A DNA stretch of 6,139 bases from the NCBI GenBank assembly GCA_035403265.1, contig DAONEV010000267.1:1-6139 (forward strand). The letters are read 5' to 3'. The translations under genes and the position numbers were made by a program. The notes under the pieces are model-generated. The model ran no database searches. It saw nothing but the letters and a program-made list of their open reading frames with translations, and was not told the origin of the DNA. Source of the stretch: JAAYVZ01 sp035403265. Its GTDB lineage: Bacteria > Acidobacteriota > Thermoanaerobaculia > Thermoanaerobaculales > Thermoanaerobaculaceae. Below are positions 1 through 4,572 of the stretch, piece by piece (positions within the stretch are counted from its first letter, which is position 1; each line of letters starts with the position of its first letter).

Positions 1-151
1 CCGTGGGATCAGGCAACCATCTCCCCACGGCGGCTCCTATATTTCCATTACACGCTCGCGAGGTCCGCGGGCGTGGCGAGCGAGGAATGACGAGCGTGAT
101 GAGCCGGGGTTCACACCCCGGTGGGCACGCCACGAGACGAAGGAGGACCAG
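1..151 (+). promoter_or_regulatory. Structured leader upstream of the aldo/keto reductase
   Basis: No convincing gene is present here. The stretch holds several perfect inverted repeats. CCGTGGG (1-7) pairs with CCCACGG (24-30). CGCTCGC (53-59) pairs with GCGAGCG (76-82). CACGCTCG (51-58) can instead pair with CGAGCGTG (91-98), so these last two stems exclude each other. CCGGGGT (104-110) pairs with ACCCCGG (115-121) around a TCAC loop. A lone AT-rich TATATT at 38-43 could be a -10 box, but I see no good -35. A strong Shine-Dalgarno AGGAGG (141-146) sits 5 nt before the ATG at 152. The first repeat may instead be the terminator hairpin of a gene left of the window. I do not recognise a known riboswitch class. 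Confidence 0.35.
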
Positions 152-1147
152 ATGCAGACAAGGGAACTCGGAAAGTGCGGCCTGGAGGTTTCGGCTCTCG
201 GATTCGGATGCATGGGAATGACCTTCTCCTACGGGCCGCCCGCGGACCGGCAGGAGATGATCTCGCTGCTTCGCGCGGCCGTGGAACGCGGTGTCACGTT
301 CTTCGACACCGCCGAGGTCTACGGCCCGTTCAACAACGAGGAGCTGGTCGGTGAAGCGCTCTCTCCGTTCAAAGGCAAGGTTGCGATCGCCACCAAGTTC
401 GGGTTCAAGCTCGATCCTGGCGGCGGACCGCAGTGGGCGGGCCTCGACAGCCGGCCCGAGCACATCCGGGAGGTCGCCGAGGGCTCGCTCAAGCGGCTCA
501 AGGTCGACGCCATCGACCTCTTCTACCAGCACCGGGTCGACCCCGAGGTGCCGATCGAGGACGTGGCGGGGGCGGTGAAGGACCTCATCCGAGAGGGCAA
601 GGTCAAGCACTTCGGCCTGTCCGAGGCGGGTGTGCAGACGATCCGCCGGGCGCACGCCGTCCAGCCGGTCACGGCCCTGCAGAACGAGTACTCGCTCTGG
701 ACCAGGACTCCCGAGAAGGCGGTGATTCCCACTCTCGAGGAGCTTGGGATCGGCCTGGTCGCCTATAGCCCGCTAGGCAAGGGCTTCCTCACGGGGAAGA
801 TCAACGAGAGCACGACGTTCCACGGCACCGACTTCCGCAGGATGCTCCCTCGCTTCACGCCCGAAGCCCGGAAGGTCAACCAGGCCCTCGTCGACCTGCT
901 CGCGCAGATCGGTGCGAGGAAGAAGGCCACATCGGCTCAGATCGCGCTCGCCTGGCTGCTCGCCCAGAAGCCGTGGATCGTCCCGATCCCGGGTACCACG
1001 AAGCTGCACCGGCTCGAGGAGAACCTCGGCGCAGCGGCCATCGAGCTCACGCCCGACGATCTCCGTGAGATCGAGGACGCCGCCTCGAGGATCGAGGTGC
1101 AAGGGGCCAGGTACCCCGAGAAGCTGGAGCAACTGACCGGTCGGTGA
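152..1147 (+). CDS. Aldo/keto reductase
   Basis: This encodes a 331-residue soluble NAD(P)H-dependent aldo/keto reductase, a TIM-barrel enzyme that reduces aldehydes or ketones to alcohols. Its length is normal for the branch of single-domain reductases that starts with an xLGxxGLxVSxLGFGCMGM pattern (residues 6-23; AKR13/YakC-like). The catalytic tetrad is complete: Asp52 and Tyr57 in FDTAEVYG, Lys82 in ATKFG and His127 in YQHRVD. The cofactor-phosphate loop IPGTTKLHRLEEN is at residues 279-291. The start is fixed by AGGAGG 5 nt upstream and by alignment of the N-terminus with the family. Downstream lies a broken flavodoxin gene on the same strand, which suggests an earlier redox gene pair. 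The physiological substrate cannot be read from the sequence. Confidence 0.97.
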   Translation: MQTRELGKCGLEVSALGFGCMGMTFSYGPPADRQEMISLLRAAVERGVTFFDTAEVYGPFNNEELVGEALSPFKGKVAIATKFGFKLDPGGGPQWAGLDSRPEHIREVAEGSLKRLKVDAIDLFYQHRVDPEVPIEDVAGAVKDLIREGKVKHFGLSEAGVQTIRRAHAVQPVTALQNEYSLWTRTPEKAVIPTLEELGIGLVAYSPLGKGFLTGKINESTTFHGTDFRRMLPRFTPEARKVNQALVDLLAQIGARKKATSAQIALAWLLAQKPWIVPIPGTTKLHRLEENLGAAAIELTPDDLREIEDAASRIEVQGARYPEKLEQLTGR

Positions 1148-1173
1148 CTCGGACCGTGCGCGAGGGAGGTTTC

Positions 1174-1227
1174 GTGCGCTGTGTCGACTCGACCTTGAAG
1201 GGGTGCATGCGAAGGCGGGAGAAGTGA
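1174..1227 (+). CDS. Possible 17-codon leader ORF before the flavodoxin remnant
   Basis: GTG at 1174 is preceded by GGGAGG (1164-1169), a good ribosome binding site at a rather short 4-nt spacing. The reading frame runs for 17 codons and reads VRCVDSTLKGCMRRREK. Its TGA (1225-1227) overlaps the GTG start of the flavodoxin remnant (1224-1226) in a GTGA arrangement. That geometry is typical of translational coupling. The peptide is basic at its C-terminus and resembles nothing I know. It could equally be chance in a GC-rich spacer. Confidence 0.25.
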   Translation: MRCVDSTLKGCMRRREK

Positions 1228-1498
1228 AGAGGTTGATCGCCTACTTTTCGCGCCAGGGGGCAACTACGCCGGGGGCAGGATTGTGAACGTGCCCATTGGA
1301 AACACCGAGGTGGCCGCGCAGATGATCCAGAAGTTGACCGGCGGCGACCTCTTCAAGATCGACACCGTCACGGACTATCCACCGGGCTACGACGAGACCA
1401 CGGACGTGGCGCGGCGGGAGCTGCGTCAGAACGCCAGGCCCGAGCTCACTGGCCACGTGGACAACCTGGGCGACTACCCGAGGCCTGGTAGCGTTTGA
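1224..1498 (+). pseudogene. Flavodoxin (Flavodoxin_4-like), frameshifted and truncated
   Basis: The remnant resembles small FMN-binding flavodoxins of the type MKxLIAYFSRxGxNY...GNTEVAAxMIQxLTGGDLFKI. From GTG 1224 the frame reads VKRLIAYFSRQG and then hits a stop at 1284-1286. The family sequence continues in another frame from 1259: GNYAGGRIVNVPIGNTEVAA, then the LTGGDLFKI and ARPELTGHVDN motifs. One extra G in the G run at 1256-1260 would restore a single frame, so a 1-nt deletion is the simplest reading. Similarity ends near residue 85 (about 1476), where the family would continue with the flavin-binding DVIFLGYP-type strand. Instead the frame stops at 1496-1498, inside an inverted repeat. 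Half the protein is therefore missing even if the frameshift is a sequencing error. FMN binding is not expected. A downstream restart at GTG 1283 is possible but would give only 71 residues. Confidence 0.85.
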
Positions 1499-1509
1499 GT
1501 TACCAGGCC
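1482..1509. repeat. Perfect 9-bp inverted repeat at the flavodoxin breakpoint
   Basis: GGCCTGGTA (1482-1490) and TACCAGGCC (1501-1509) are perfect complements around a 10-nt loop that contains the TGA stop of the flavodoxin remnant. A T tract follows on neither strand, so it is not a textbook intrinsic terminator. It could still act as a bidirectional stop between convergent units. Its position just after the point where flavodoxin similarity ends also fits a recombination or insertion scar. Confidence 0.6.
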
Positions 1510-1572
1510 ACAACTCGAGGTGTGTCCATCGATTGCAATCCTCTCAACAGGCCAGGGAACCGGCGAGTTGTG
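1509..1572. repeat. 9-bp inverted repeat enclosing a 10-bp palindrome
   Basis: CACAACTCG (1509-1517) is perfectly complementary to CGAGTTGTG (1564-1572) across 46 nt. Inside this span lies the palindrome GATTGCAATC (1531-1540). The left arm begins on the last base of the previous inverted repeat, so the two could stack as adjacent stems in RNA. No protein-coding role is apparent. The pattern could be an RNA fold, the end of a decayed mobile element, or a regulator-binding site. Confidence 0.45.
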
Positions 1573-1618
1573 ACGGTCTCCGGGGCAGCGTCGTTGCCGA
1601 ATAAGGACAAGACGACTT

Positions 1619-1639
1619 GAGCCGCCTCGAGGGCGGCTC
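1619..1639. terminator. GC-rich hairpin, possible terminator of the minus-strand tRNA-like unit
   Basis: GAGCCGCC (1619-1626) pairs perfectly with GGCGGCTC (1632-1639) around a 5-nt loop, giving an 8-bp stem. Read on the minus strand it lies about 20 nt beyond the CCA of the tRNA-like element. That strand continues AAGTCGTCTTGTCCTT, which is only moderately T-rich. It is a plausible but imperfect intrinsic terminator. On the plus strand nothing T-rich follows. Confidence 0.35.
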
Positions 1640-1657
1640 GTAAGGTGTTGATCTTAT

Positions 1658-1727
1658 TGGTCGGGACGGCGGGGTTCGAACCCGCGACCCCTTGAACCCC
1701 TTTTGGTTCAACCATCTAGAGCCGTCC
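1658..1727 (-). tRNA. tRNA-Pro-like 3' half with CCA, D-arm missing (pseudo-tRNA or att remnant)
   Basis: On the minus strand the element ends with a perfect T-arm: stem GCGGG (1681-1685), loop TTCGAAC (1674-1680), stem CCCGC (1669-1673). Then come the acceptor strand CGTCCCG (1662-1668), discriminator A and an encoded CCA (1658-1660). The preceding TCAAG-GGGTC and the acceptor sequence are typical of bacterial tRNA-Pro. Upstream the match breaks in the anticodon loop. TTGAACC (1705-1711) pairs with GGTTCAA (1692-1698) around AAAAGG, a 7-bp stem with a 6-nt loop instead of 5 bp and 7 nt. No D-arm follows, only an 11-nt linker. GGACG (1723-1727) pairs with 5 of the 7 acceptor bases. A full tRNA-Pro would begin CGGGACG, which is absent. 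The 3' half of a tRNA gene is the usual attachment core of integrating elements, so this is probably an att scar or a decayed tRNA. A real armless tRNA-like RNA is less likely. Confidence 0.6.
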
Positions 1728-1744
1728 ATGGATAGCCGTGGACG
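1723..1744. repeat. 6-bp inverted repeat beside the tRNA-like element
   Basis: CGTCCA (1723-1728) and TGGACG (1739-1744) are complementary across 10 nt. The left arm is the same sequence that can pair with the acceptor strand of the tRNA-like element, so the two folds compete. With only 6 bp it could be chance in GC-rich DNA. Confidence 0.3.
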
Positions 1745-1903
1745 CCTCATTTCTGGCCCCTTTCCACCTCCTAGGATTGCCCAGGACGTCCCTGGAGAAC
1801 ACTCGGCGGACGCACTAGCACCGCAGCGTTGTATCCGCCCAGCGCGACAACGAAGACGTCGACACCCGGGCCAGCGGACCGGACCCGCGGAGGCGCCGCG
1901 AGC

Positions 1904-2653
1904 CTAGTGCGGGTGCAGGTGCCGCAGCGCGTGCGGCTTCTCGAGGCCGTGCCGCAGCATCAGCGCCTCGTCCGACAGGATCTCGACCGTCGGGCCCTGC
2001 GCGACGACCAGACCGCCGTCGAGCGCGACGACGCGGGAGCACAGCTCGACGACGAGCTCGAGGTCGTGGGTGGCGACCAGCTTGGTGATGGGGATCCGCC
2101 GCAGCAGCTCCTTGAGCTCGCGCCTGCCCTTGGGGTCGAGGCTGGACGTCGGCTCATCGAGCACCAGGACGGACGGGTCGCAGGCCAGGACCCCGGCGAG
2201 GCAGACGCGCCGCTTCTCGCCGGCCGAGAGGTGTTGAGGCGAGCGCTTCTCGAAGCCCTCCAGCCCCGCCGTGGCGAGGGCCCTGGTGACGCGCTCCCGC
2301 ACCCCGTCCTCGCCGAGGCCGAGCTGCTCGGGCCCGAACGCCACGTCCTCGTAGACGGTCGGGCAGAAGAGCTGGTCGTTGGGGTCCTGGAACATCAGAC
2401 CCACCCTGCGGCGGACCTCGAGCAGTGTCTCCTTGCCGGCCCGGAGCCCGTCGACCGCCACCGAGCCCTCCCCCGGCCAGGTCTCCGGCAGGAGCCCGTT
2501 GAGGTGCAGCAGCAGCGTGCTCTTGCCAGCGCCGTTGGGGCCGATGAGGCCGACGCACTGGCCGGCCTCGACCGAGAAACTCACGCCCTTGAGCGCCGGC
2601 GTCGCGTCCCCGTAGCGGAAGCGCAGCTCCACGACCTCGAGGGCGACGCTCAC
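1904..2653 (-). CDS. cbiO: CbiO-type energy-coupling ATPase of a nickel/cobalt ECF transporter
   Basis: This 249-residue cytoplasmic ABC ATPase hydrolyses ATP to drive Ni2+ or Co2+ import by the CbiMNQO complex. All motifs are present: Walker A GPNGAGKST (38-46), Q-loop Gln89 in MFQDPNDQLF, which is typical of CbiO/EcfA, signature LSAGEKRRV (142-150), Walker B VLVLDEP (162-168) with catalytic Glu167, D-loop SSLD (170-173) and H-loop His196. Length is normal, though the last residues HALRHLHPH form a histidine-rich tail that could bind metal. The frame is open far upstream, but GTG at 2651-2653 is the right start. It aligns with the family N-terminus, has GGGGGTGG just upstream, and overlaps the cbiQ stop as GTGA, implying translational coupling. 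It is the last gene of the operon. Confidence 0.95.
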   Translation of the reverse strand: MSVALEVVELRFRYGDATPALKGVSFSVEAGQCVGLIGPNGAGKSTLLLHLNGLLPETWPGEGSVAVDGLRAGKETLLEVRRRVGLMFQDPNDQLFCPTVYEDVAFGPEQLGLGEDGVRERVTRALATAGLEGFEKRSPQHLSAGEKRRVCLAGVLACDPSVLVLDEPTSSLDPKGRRELKELLRRIPITKLVATHDLELVVELCSRVVALDGGLVVAQGPTVEILSDEALMLRHGLEKPHALRHLHPH

Positions 2654-3075
2654 CGCCACCCCCTGGCGCACATCGCGGCCCAGATCCGGTCGGCCCGCTC
2701 GGTCGAGCGGATGAAGAGCTGACTCGCGACCGTGGCCATGGCGTGCCAGGTCCGCGACCGCTGCCGGGTGAACGAGCGGCTCGCCCGCGCCCGCTTCATT
2801 CGCCCCGACTCGTCGAGGAGCACGAGCAGCGCCACTCCGAGGACGAACGGCTCGAGCCAGAGGACCCGCCGCACGACGAAGCGCCAGGGAATCTGGCTCG
2901 CTGCGGCCGTGGCGAGCAGCAACGCGAGGACCACGGCGAGCAGTGCCCACGCCTGGCGCGGCAGAAAGGCGGTCGCGATGACGAGCGCCAGGGTCGCGAC
3001 GAGCTCCACTGCGGGCCGGGCACGGTGGATCGGCGAGTCGAGCCGGCCGTTGCGGTCGAGGAAGTCACGCCGCAG
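2650..3075 (-). CDS. cbiQ: CbiQ-type transmembrane coupling protein, internally shortened
   Basis: CbiQ (EcfT family) sits in the inner membrane and couples the CbiO ATPase to the CbiM substrate-binding subunit. The N-terminus RRDFLDRNGRLDSPIHR matches the family start. Hydrophobic segments lie at about 24-38, 43-59 and 76-87. The C-terminus has both arginine-containing coupling motifs, RMKRARASRSF (92-102) and ERADRIWAAMCARGW (126-140). The protein is only 141 residues, whereas the family usually has about 220-270. LEPFVLGVALLVLL runs directly into DESGRMKRARASR, so the central membrane helices and the region between them are missing in frame (junction near 2815-2840). Function is doubtful, unless this is a minimal EcfT or an assembly error. 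No ATG or TTG is available near the family start, and I chose CTG 3075. GTG at 3111 or 3117 would give 153 or 155 residues and overlap cbiM. The gene overlaps cbiO by 4 nt. Confidence 0.82.
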   Translation of the reverse strand: MRRDFLDRNGRLDSPIHRARPAVELVATLALVIATAFLPRQAWALLAVVLALLLATAAASQIPWRFVVRRVLWLEPFVLGVALLVLLDESGRMKRARASRSFTRQRSRTWHAMATVASQLFIRSTERADRIWAAMCARGWR

Positions 3076-3091
3076 GGCGTCAGCTCCCCTC
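3073..3091 (-). promoter_or_regulatory. Ribosome binding site that favours a CTG start for cbiQ
   Basis: On the minus strand GAGGGGAG (3084-3091) lies inside the last codons of cbiM. It is followed by an 8-nt spacer containing the cbiM TGA, and then CTG (3073-3075). Spacing is ideal, and the protein from this CTG begins exactly where CbiQ proteins usually begin. CTG is a rare start codon, so the GTG codons at 3111 or 3117 remain alternatives, although I see no equally good site before them. Confidence 0.5.
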
Positions 3092-4048
3092 GTCCGGCTC
3101 CGCAGGCGCACTCCCACGGGCCTTCGGCACGAGGACCCGGGCCAGGCCCCACGCGAGGGCAAGGGCGACCAGCGTCCCCAAGGCGCCAGCCACCGAAGTC
3201 GCCACGACGCTCGACCCGATCCCCGGCATCTCGTACTCCGGAATGGGCGCCCGAACGGCTGAGGCAGCGGCCTTCTCCTTGAAGCCCAGGACCTCGGCCG
3301 TGCGGTCAAGCCCGTCCGGCCACTTCGAGGCGAGTGGCGAGACGAACAGCGCGAGTCCCAGGACGATGAGAACGCCGTAGGCCGCGAGCGCGCGGTACGA
3401 CCTCGCCGGCTTCAGATCGATCTCGGGCTCGAGCAGATCGGGCCGTGCCCGCGCGATTGCGCCGAGCACGAGCGCCGTGATCAGGGCCTCGCCGAGCCCA
3501 ATGAGCATGTGGATGCCGGCCATCGCCGGGAGCGCCACGGAGAAGGCGACGGTGCGCGACACGGCCAACTCACCGGCGCAGGCGACGGCCGCGAGCACCG
3601 TGGTGCACCAAGCGGCGAAGCCGGCCGCGAGCAGGCGGCCGCGGAGGCCCTTGATCGCACGGGAGACCACGTGGTAGATCACCCACCCGCCGGCGCCTCC
3701 CAGGATGCCCATGTTGAGGATGTTGGCGCCGAGCGCCGAGATGCCGCCGTCGGCGAACATCAGGCACTGGACGATGAGAACTGCGGACATGACGACGACA
3801 GCGACGCTCGGCCCGAGCAGCGCCGCTACCAGGACGGCCCCTACGAGGTGGCCGGAGGTCCCGCCGACGACGGGGAAGTTGAGCATCTGGGCGGCGAAGA
3901 CGAACGCCGCCGCGAGCCCGAGCAGCGGCACCCTCCGGGGGGGCAGGTGCACCCGAGCCTGCCGGAGTGCGACACCGAGACCGGCCACCGCCAGGCTGCT
4001 CGCCACCACCGCGGTCTTGGCGTCGAGGAAGCCGTCAGGGATGTGCAT
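3080..4048 (-). CDS. cbiM: CbiM/NikM substrate-binding membrane protein fused to a PDGLE domain
   Basis: This 322-residue inner-membrane S component binds Ni2+ or Co2+ for an ECF-type transporter. It begins MHIPDGFLD, the hallmark N-terminus in which the Met1 amino group and His2 bind metal. His67 in GGTSGHLVG is the matching third ligand position, so the metal site looks intact. MLNFPV (55-60) is also a family signature. About six to seven hydrophobic segments span residues 10-200. The remaining part has a helix near 220-240, PDGLDRTAE (244-252, a PDGLE-type motif) and a last helix near 277-305. This is the CbiN-like/PDGLE accessory part fused to CbiM, as in NikMN-type proteins. The start is supported by GAGG 9 nt upstream. 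The gene follows the cupin after 24 nt and runs up to cbiQ. Nickel or cobalt specificity cannot be settled from the sequence. Confidence 0.95.
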   Translation of the reverse strand: MHIPDGFLDAKTAVVASSLAVAGLGVALRQARVHLPPRRVPLLGLAAAFVFAAQMLNFPVVGGTSGHLVGAVLVAALLGPSVAVVVMSAVLIVQCLMFADGGISALGANILNMGILGGAGGWVIYHVVSRAIKGLRGRLLAAGFAAWCTTVLAAVACAGELAVSRTVAFSVALPAMAGIHMLIGLGEALITALVLGAIARARPDLLEPEIDLKPARSYRALAAYGVLIVLGLALFVSPLASKWPDGLDRTAEVLGFKEKAAASAVRAPIPEYEMPGIGSSVVATSVAGALGTLVALALAWGLARVLVPKARGSAPAEPDEGS

Positions 4049-4072
4049 GCGAGATCGCCTCGGTGCCCGACC

Positions 4073-4492
4073 CTACTCCGCCTTGGCCACGATGAAGATG
4101 TAGCGCAGCGGATTCGAGCCTGTGTTGGTGACGTCGTGCTCGGTGTGCGCCGGAGCGTAGGTGACGAGCCCCGCCTTGATCTGGATCGCCGGCTGTCCCG
4201 TGATGCGAAGCTCTCCCTCGCCTTCGAGAGGCACGAGCATCTCCTCGTTTTTCTCGGTGTTGTGCTTCCCGATCGAGGCGCCCGGCGCCAGTGTCACCAG
4301 GCCCGACCGCATCGAGGTGGTCTCGGGCGGGCCACCGAGCAGCATGAAGTACGACTTGTCGCCGGGCTCCAGCTTGACCACCTTGACCTGCGGCGCTGGG
4401 GGGTTGTCGGCGGCGGCCTCGAGGTCGGCACCTGGACCGGCAAGGATGGCGAGAGCAGCGGCCGCAAGGACTAGTTGATTGCTTGGTTTCAC
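4073..4492 (-). CDS. Small secreted cupin-domain protein in the metal-uptake operon
   Basis: The product has 139 residues. It starts at GTG 4492, which has GGAGG 5 nt upstream; the frame is open further but that part is not protein-like. Residues 1-27 form a Sec signal peptide (Lys2, hydrophobic VLAAAALAILAG, Ala-rich end), so it should act in the periplasm. A single cupin barrel follows. Motif 1 is G71-ASIGK-H77-N-T79...E84...G91, where the usual second His is Thr79. Motif 2 is G108...P114-AH-TE-H119-DVT-N123, with His116 at the usual Gly. His77, Glu84 and His119 could hold a metal, and His116 might replace the missing ligand. Placed between a TonB receptor and CbiMQO, it may bind or hand on Ni/Co or a metal chelate; that is inference. 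Known partners in such operons are usually other periplasmic proteins. A catalytic cupin role is possible. Confidence 0.9.
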   Translation of the reverse strand: MKPSNQLVLAAAALAILAGPGADLEAAADNPPAPQVKVVKLEPGDKSYFMLLGGPPETTSMRSGLVTLAPGASIGKHNTEKNEEMLVPLEGEGELRITGQPAIQIKAGLVTYAPAHTEHDVTNTGSNPLRYIFIVAKAE

Positions 4493-4572
4493 GGTTTCCT
4501 CCAGTCGCGGGTGAGGGCAGGCTCGGCTGGCCCTCGTTGCGCGCAGGGCCGGCCGGCCTCCCGCCCCAGTCA
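4493..4572 (-). other. 80-nt spacer between the receptor gene and the cupin gene
   Basis: The spacer carries the cupin ribosome binding site GGAGG (4498-4502). It also holds a 6-bp inverted repeat GAGGGC (4513-4518) with GCCCTC (4530-4535), and a 12-bp self-complementary run GGCCGGCCGGCC (4547-4558). No T tract follows either repeat. They may give partial termination or RNA processing that sets lower receptor or higher cupin output, but no clear promoter is seen, so cotranscription is likely. Confidence 0.4.

Larger units (their letters stand above)
1499..1903. other. Gene-free intergenic region with repeats and a tRNA-like scar
   Basis: About 400 nt between the end of the flavodoxin remnant and the end of cbiO. 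Short open frames on both strands show no recognisable family, and the longest minus-strand ones simply read through the tRNA-like element. The region contains the inverted repeats and tRNA-Pro-like element listed separately, a 10-bp palindrome GATTGCAATC (1531-1540), and near-palindromic GGACGTCC (1784-1791) flanked by CCA and TGG. No integrase, transposase or recombinase fragment is visible. The interval 1745-1903 is otherwise featureless apart from a weak 6-bp inverted repeat (1805-1810 with 1834-1839). Confidence 0.7.

Noticed and set aside
104..121. T-arm-like hairpin GGGGTTCACACCCC suggesting a tRNA
   Set aside because: The loop lacks the conserved A58, no acceptor or CCA follows, and no other arms can be found.
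96..140. TGATGAG followed by a hairpin and CGAGACGAAG, resembling a hammerhead ribozyme core
   Set aside because: The required GAAA segment after stem II and the closing stems are absent.
1476..1500. CCTGGTAGCG on the plus strand as the missing D-arm half of tRNA-Pro
   Set aside because: The 10-nt match lies on the opposite strand from the 3' half, and no CGGGACG acceptor strand precedes it at the right distance. Chance is likely.
1805..1903. Intrinsic terminator for the cbi operon just after cbiO
   Set aside because: Only a weak 6-bp inverted repeat and GC-rich sequence are present, with no T tract on the minus strand. I could not support a terminator.
1829..2722. A 297-codon open frame on the plus strand
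   Set aside because: It is antisense to cbiO and cbiQ, whose ATPase and coupling motifs are unmistakable. Its own product is low-complexity Arg/Gly/Glu-rich, as expected of a GC-rich shadow.
2654..2950. N-terminal extension of the cbiO frame to 348 residues
   Set aside because: The extra part is Arg/Ala-rich, has no ABC similarity and overlaps cbiQ. The GTG at 2653 fits the family start and the GTGA overlap.
3509..4474. A 321-codon open frame on the plus strand
   Set aside because: It is antisense to cbiM and the cupin gene. Composition is that of a high-GC shadow frame with no family resemblance.
4049..4572. Cobalamin riboswitch or NikR operator within the operon gaps
   Set aside because: The gaps are too short (24 and 80 nt) and show no B12-box or NikR-like palindrome. 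Any such element would be beyond the right edge.
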